Shown: in pieces, positions 59,593-64,000 of the stretch
Layout: each line of letters begins with the position of its first letter
How positions within the stretch are numbered: position 1 is the first letter of the stretch
From: Medicago truncatula
Lineage: Eukaryota > Streptophyta > Magnoliopsida > Fabales > Fabaceae
Assembly: GCF_003473485.1 (NCBI RefSeq)
Contig: NC_053048.1
Location: 50,899,755 to 50,963,754, forward strand
DNA length: 64,000 nt
Direction: 5' to 3'
Translations under genes and position numbers: made by a program
Notes under the pieces: generated by a model
What the model was told of the DNA's origin: nothing
Databases searched by the model: none
What the model saw: only the letters and a program-made list of their open reading frames with translations

Positions 59593-60040
59593 CCGTGTAT
59601 CTGTAAAACCTTATAGTCATTACCATCAATCACACCAAAACTAAATGGTCCAAGTAATGATAGTACTATAAACCAAGAATAAATTTAAAATTTATGTGTA
59701 GAACATAAATAATCAAACCAAAATTCAGGCACGAAGCTACGTATTTCTAAAAGAGAAATGATATTTGAACAACTATTTTTTACAACTTTCTCTCTCATAC
59801 TCACATTATCTTTTTACTTTCTCTCTCTATTGCTTTGGTTTTTGTCACCTCATTTTCTTTGTAAAATTTTGGTTGCCACAAAAATTATCACATATATGGA
59901 TGTTCAAATAACACAACTCTTTCTAAAACGGGGCAGCCGTCACCCTCAAATATTAATAAGCTAGATGCATATATACCACTAATGCATGTTCGCCCTTGTA
60001 AATTGAAAGGACCGACTCAAAGTAAAAAGGATTGGCTGGG
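59593..60040. other. Spacer with probable MITE
   Basis: No gene. 59748-59930 has inverted ends ('gaaatgatatttgaacaa' and 'gttcaaataacacaactctt') resembling a common plant MITE; limits uncertain. Confidence 0.45.
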
Positions 60041-62950
60041 CTTTTTTTTTTTTTTTTTGAAAAAAGGAGAGAAAAATCATTAATTCAAAATGTCATGAAC
60101 ATACAAAGAGTTTATGGCTAATGGCACCTCCTCCATCCAAATTCTGTTTGGGTCGGAGTGGGCTAATTGGGCCAAATGGTGAGCCACTTTGTTCCCAGAT
60201 CTAGGGGTAAAGGAAAAAAGACATCTGTCAAAAGCTAATTTGGTCCTAAGGATTTCCTGAACCATTAATCCAAGATAAGATCTATCTTTAACTAAGCATT
60301 CCTTTATCATGCGAACCAGTCTTTCGTTGTCTCCTTCGAAAACCACTGAACGAAAAACCACAATCTAGAGTGAATCTCATCACTGTAAGCATAGCAAAAG
60401 CTTCAGCTTCCAATATGTTATCATTGCCGGGAAGTAACCAAGTTCCAGTCGCCATAACTAGCCCTTCACTGTCTCTAATGATACCTCCCAAACCCCAAAA
60501 TCCATTGACTTGCAGATTTGCATCCGAGTTGATCTTGACCATATCTGCTTCTGGTCTTAGCCATTTAGTGACGCGATTATCTGATTGATGGGGATTTGAG
60601 TTAGGAGTCGAAGGAACATGCTGGGTTGAGACGCACAGATTAGCGTTTTTGTACTCAGTAATACCGTTGATGGCTCTTTGGAGAATAACTTCTTCAGGTA
60701 TAAATATATCTTCAAAAATACTTATATTGCGAGCATGCCATAGATTGTAGATTATAGCTGCGGTTTGGAAGATAGTTTGTTCATCTTTGTGGACAATAGT
60801 GTCATGAAGCCATTCACGAAAGTCTGGATTGGGAAGATTTGAAAAATTGAGAGAGAGATTGGAACCAAACCAAACTTTGCTAGACTTTGAGCAAGTCATA
60901 AATATGTGAGTAATAGTTTCTATTTTGGAGTGACACCTGGGTCATAAATTGTAGCAATTTATCCCTCTTTTGCTTAATTCATTCCTAACAGGAAGAGACT
61001 TGTGGAGGATTCTCCATAAAAGCATTTTGTGCCTAGGCAGCGTGTGAATAGACCAAATCTTCTTCCAAATAGGGTTATCATCAATACTGGTAGTGGGATA
61101 ATGGTTATTATTGGTGTGCCATTGTTTGATGGCTCTATAACCACTCTTGGCAGAGTATAAACCAGTAGAGTCATGCATCCACATAAGAGAGTCAGGTATG
61201 TGAGTATTGATTAGGGGAATTTGATTGATCTGATCCCTGTCAATATTGAGAAATTGACCCTCCAAACACTCCTCTTTCCAACTAGCTTCATTAAGGTTTA
61301 TGAGGTCCTCAACCTTAATAACATTATGATTTTCTGGTCTCTTAGAGATAATCTTGAAATCCTTATAGTTGGGAATCCAGATATCCACTGTCTTACCATC
61401 TCCTATTCTCCAACACCCACCCTTATTGATGACCCAAATGGAGTTTTAGATACTCCTCCAGGCATAGCTTGGATTATTGCCTGCAGTAGCTTGTAGAATA
61501 TCACAATTTGGGAAGTACTTAGCCTTAAAACATCTAGAAATTAAGGAATTTGGTTCAGTATGAAAGCGCCAGACTTGTTTGGCCAGCATAGCCAAGTTGA
61601 AATCTCTAAGAGTTTTGAAACCAAGCCCTCCTGAATGTTTTGACCTGAAAAGATTATCTTTAGCCGTCCAATGTATTTTCTTTTTAGACCCAGTAGATCC
61701 CCACCAGAAGGAGCAAACAACTTTTTCAATTCTATTGCAAAGACCTTTGGGCAACAAAAAACAGCTCATATAATAAGTAGGTATGGCTTGGGCCACTGCC
61801 CGGATAAGAACTCCCCTACCTTCAAAGGACATACATTTTTCCTTCCACCCTTTAAGCTTTTTCCAAATTCTATCCATGATAAAATTAAGGTCCTGATCTT
61901 TTGATCTACCAAATTCTATCCATAATCTTAACCTTAATAGTCTTCACATTCTCTGAAAACTCATATAGATCAACATCCATAATAGTTCCCAACTGACTTC
62001 CCATGTCTTTCCCCATATTTAAGGATTTGCAATGTAGAGGTAGCCCCCAGAATTGGATCCATAGTGGAACATGAGAAAAATCCAATTCTTGAATAATCAT
62101 ATTGCGCCCCAATGGTGAAAAATCATCCAGCAATTTCTGATGGTCCAGGGATTACCTTTAAGGATCCTCTGAATGTCTTCTTCTTTTTCCATTTTGATCT
62201 GGTAGACTTTTCCTTCTAGTTCATTGATTTTGAACCCCTGAGGCTTACACCATATCCCTGCCAGAGCATTGTGGAGAACTTGAGTGGAAATAGGTTTATC
62301 TGATAAGATTTTTCCAATGAGGCTATTTTGGCATTGTTTGATGCTTTCTTGAACATGATCCTCCTGATAGTAAAAGAAATGGTCCTCAGTTGGTTCTTCA
62401 ATGTTGTTATTTCTATTTGAAAATCTTGATCTTGTTCTTGTGCAGGTGAATTGCTTTCCTGAGATTGAGTGTGATGCTGATTACTGGACTCAGCCCCAGC
62501 AAAATGGAGGCAATCTTGAGGGATGACAATGTGTTGAGGATGTGTACCTTGCAATTTCTGTATTTTGTGGGGTCTGATGGTAGATGGAGAAAATTCAGGT
62601 TGAGGGGGAGAAAAAGAGTTGGTGTTTGAGATAACACCTTTGCCTTTGTTGGAGGACATGGTGAAAGAGAGAGAAACAGGTTCTGGAGGTTGGGAAAAGG
62701 CTGATAACATGTAAAGAAAGCGAAGAAAAGGATGGGGATACAGAAGAGAGAAAACAGGATCAAAGGACAAGAGAGAAGATAAAAGGTCAAGAAAACAAGA
62801 ACAGAGTGGAGAAAGGATGAAACAAAGGAACCATCCACACCAGAAGGTGGGAGAACAAACCAATGAAGGAGAAAACTAGGGACAACTATCAACAATCTAA
62901 TTGGGATTGATGAAGGAAAACAAAGGTAAAAGGAGGGTTTTAATGGGTAA
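60041..62950 (-). mobile_element. L1-type LINE with large internal deletion
   Basis: Poly(A) is the T-run at 60041-60058. Reading leftward from the 5' side: an ORF1 start 'MSSNKGKGVISNTNS' (62657), a DUF4283-like segment ('PLWIQFWGLPLHCKSLN', about 62060), then directly the C-terminal RT part ('WKEKCMSFEGRGVLIRAVAQ', about 61840). zf-RVT sequence ('LPRHKMLLWRILHKSLPVRN', about 61040) and an RNase H ('VKINSDANLQVNG', 'EAEAFAMLTVM', about 60550-60390) follow. The end of ORF1, the endonuclease and the RT palm are missing. The remaining frames contain several stops and shifts, so the copy is dead. Target duplication was not found and the 5' limit is approximate. Confidence 0.88.
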
Positions 62951-64000
62951 TCATCGTAGAAAAAACCTTAACGATGAATGAGAATCTTGGAAATCTTGGA
63001 GCGGTTGGAGCGGTTCCATCACATCTATGATTTACCGGATGGGCTTAGAATCATAAGGGTCCTAATTGATTTGTTTTTTATTTTTACAAAAGGTTCTTCC
63101 TTGTGTTTATCTACCGATTGGCCGAGTATGATAGTCTTCAATAATATATGTCAACTCAGTCATGTTAATGAATAATGAATCAACATGGTTTTTATTTTTA
63201 ATTTAGTTTTCAATAATTTTAGTCAAAAATATACGGTTTGTACCAAAAAAAATATTCAGTTTTCAACAAATAGCCAATTACTGCACTCTATTATCAATTT
63301 ATTCATGTCAAGAGCATTCAACATCCTCCATATCACATAGTCCCTCTCTAGGTTGACCTATTGTTAATGGTTAGAGACCTTAGAGTGATTTTAAAATTAT
63401 ATTCGATTTTGGTGGATTAGTTTAGCTTAAATATAACATTATTTTATGTTTTCAAATGGATACTTAAGCCAAACAAATTCACCTAACTGGAATATGAGAT
63501 CTTCACAATACCCATTTAAAAAAAAATAAAAAAATTATAGAAGTTATAGTTTTATTGAGTGGGTTTTTGTTTGACTAAAAAAACCCAACTAAAATACAAT
63601 AACATTTTCTTTATAAATATTAATCGATGACGACATTTATTGATTGTGATTTTACTTCTCACATAGTAAATTTTCGCCACCCTTGTCATTTTTTCGTGGC
63701 TCCGTCCTTGAAAGCAACAAAATTCCTTCTAATCATATTTGCATTATTATTGATGACAACTGTTTTAGAACTTTCCTAAGAGCTTGTGTAATGGCATACT
63801 TCGACATCCTTCTAAATCTTTGATTTTTAAGTTTTTTTGGCTACATCAAAGGCACCTCTCACATCCTTCTTGTCAAAGTTCATGTTATTCACAGGGGTCT
63901 TTTATTGGCTAAGGGGTTGAATTTTCATGATGTTATTTACTAAACCGATCAACCTCCATTTTGTTCATATCTTAAAGGAGTCCACTCTTAAATTTCACAA
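62951..64000. other. Right end of window, nothing recognised
   Basis: AT-rich with no coding similarity, RNA gene or paired repeat that I can support. Confidence 0.5.

Noticed and set aside
62413-62895. 160-codon frame overlapping LINE ORF1
   Set aside because: It is an alternative frame of the LINE 5' region, Leu/Phe/Ser-rich, without a motif.
63110-63130. Right target duplication for the LINE at 60041-62950 (gattggccgagt against gattggctgggc)
   Set aside because: Only partial identity, and the position is about 160 bp beyond the plausible 5' end.

Overview
This window is plant nuclear DNA. It is AT-rich and intron-rich and is crowded with short transposons. The repeat types (Ogre-like LTR, Stowaway and Mutator-type MITEs, tRNA-derived SINEs) and protein similarity point to a legume, most likely Medicago or a close relative; the species is an inference.

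Host genes. Seven protein genes and one tRNA gene can be modelled exon by exon. From left to right they are: a three-RRM BRUNO/CELF-type RNA-binding protein (minus, 2755-7390); the spliceosomal protein U1-C (plus, 27238-29250); a tandem-BRCT DNA-repair-type protein (minus, 33071-37114); tRNA-Pro(AGG) (plus, 37409-37480); a short-chain dehydrogenase with a presequence-like N-terminus (plus, 37926-39387); a small putative plastid protein (minus, 40562-41470); and two tandem YUCCA10/11-like flavin monooxygenases (minus, 42813-45213 and 54494-57422). From memory, the first five protein genes match Arabidopsis At4g03110, 03120, 03130, 03140 and 03150 in order, so this looks like a conserved ancestral block. 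The YUCCA pair is appended to its right and separated by transposon-filled DNA.

Mobile DNA. Between and inside the genes lie five L1-type LINE copies. One is young, with perfect 16-bp target-site duplications and an uninterrupted 953-codon ORF (12734-15595). There are two solo LTRs (9781-10670, and an Ogre-like one at 22939-24605), a CACTA element (57717-59589), two Helitron-like 3' ends (24969 and 50384), and at least eight Mutator-type foldback or MITE elements, most with clean 9-bp target duplications. A Stowaway MITE, a SINE, and a Micron-like element flanked by two (TA)n microsatellites in the promoter of one YUCCA gene complete the set.

Most unusual signal. About sixteen very short insertions (roughly 11-30 bp) are scattered through the window. 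Most are a few pyrimidine-rich bases followed by an A-run, and each is flanked by direct repeats of 8-18 bp. They look like LINE insertions truncated almost to the poly(A) tail, a class normal repeat masking would miss.

Layout. 0-2 kb: nested duplication, LINE and MITE. 2.7-7.5 kb: RNA-binding gene. 7.5-27 kb: transposon-dominated. 27-42 kb: gene-dense conserved block. 42-57.5 kb: YUCCA pair with about 9 kb of repeats between them. 57.5-63 kb: CACTA element and an internally deleted LINE. 63-64 kb: nothing recognised.
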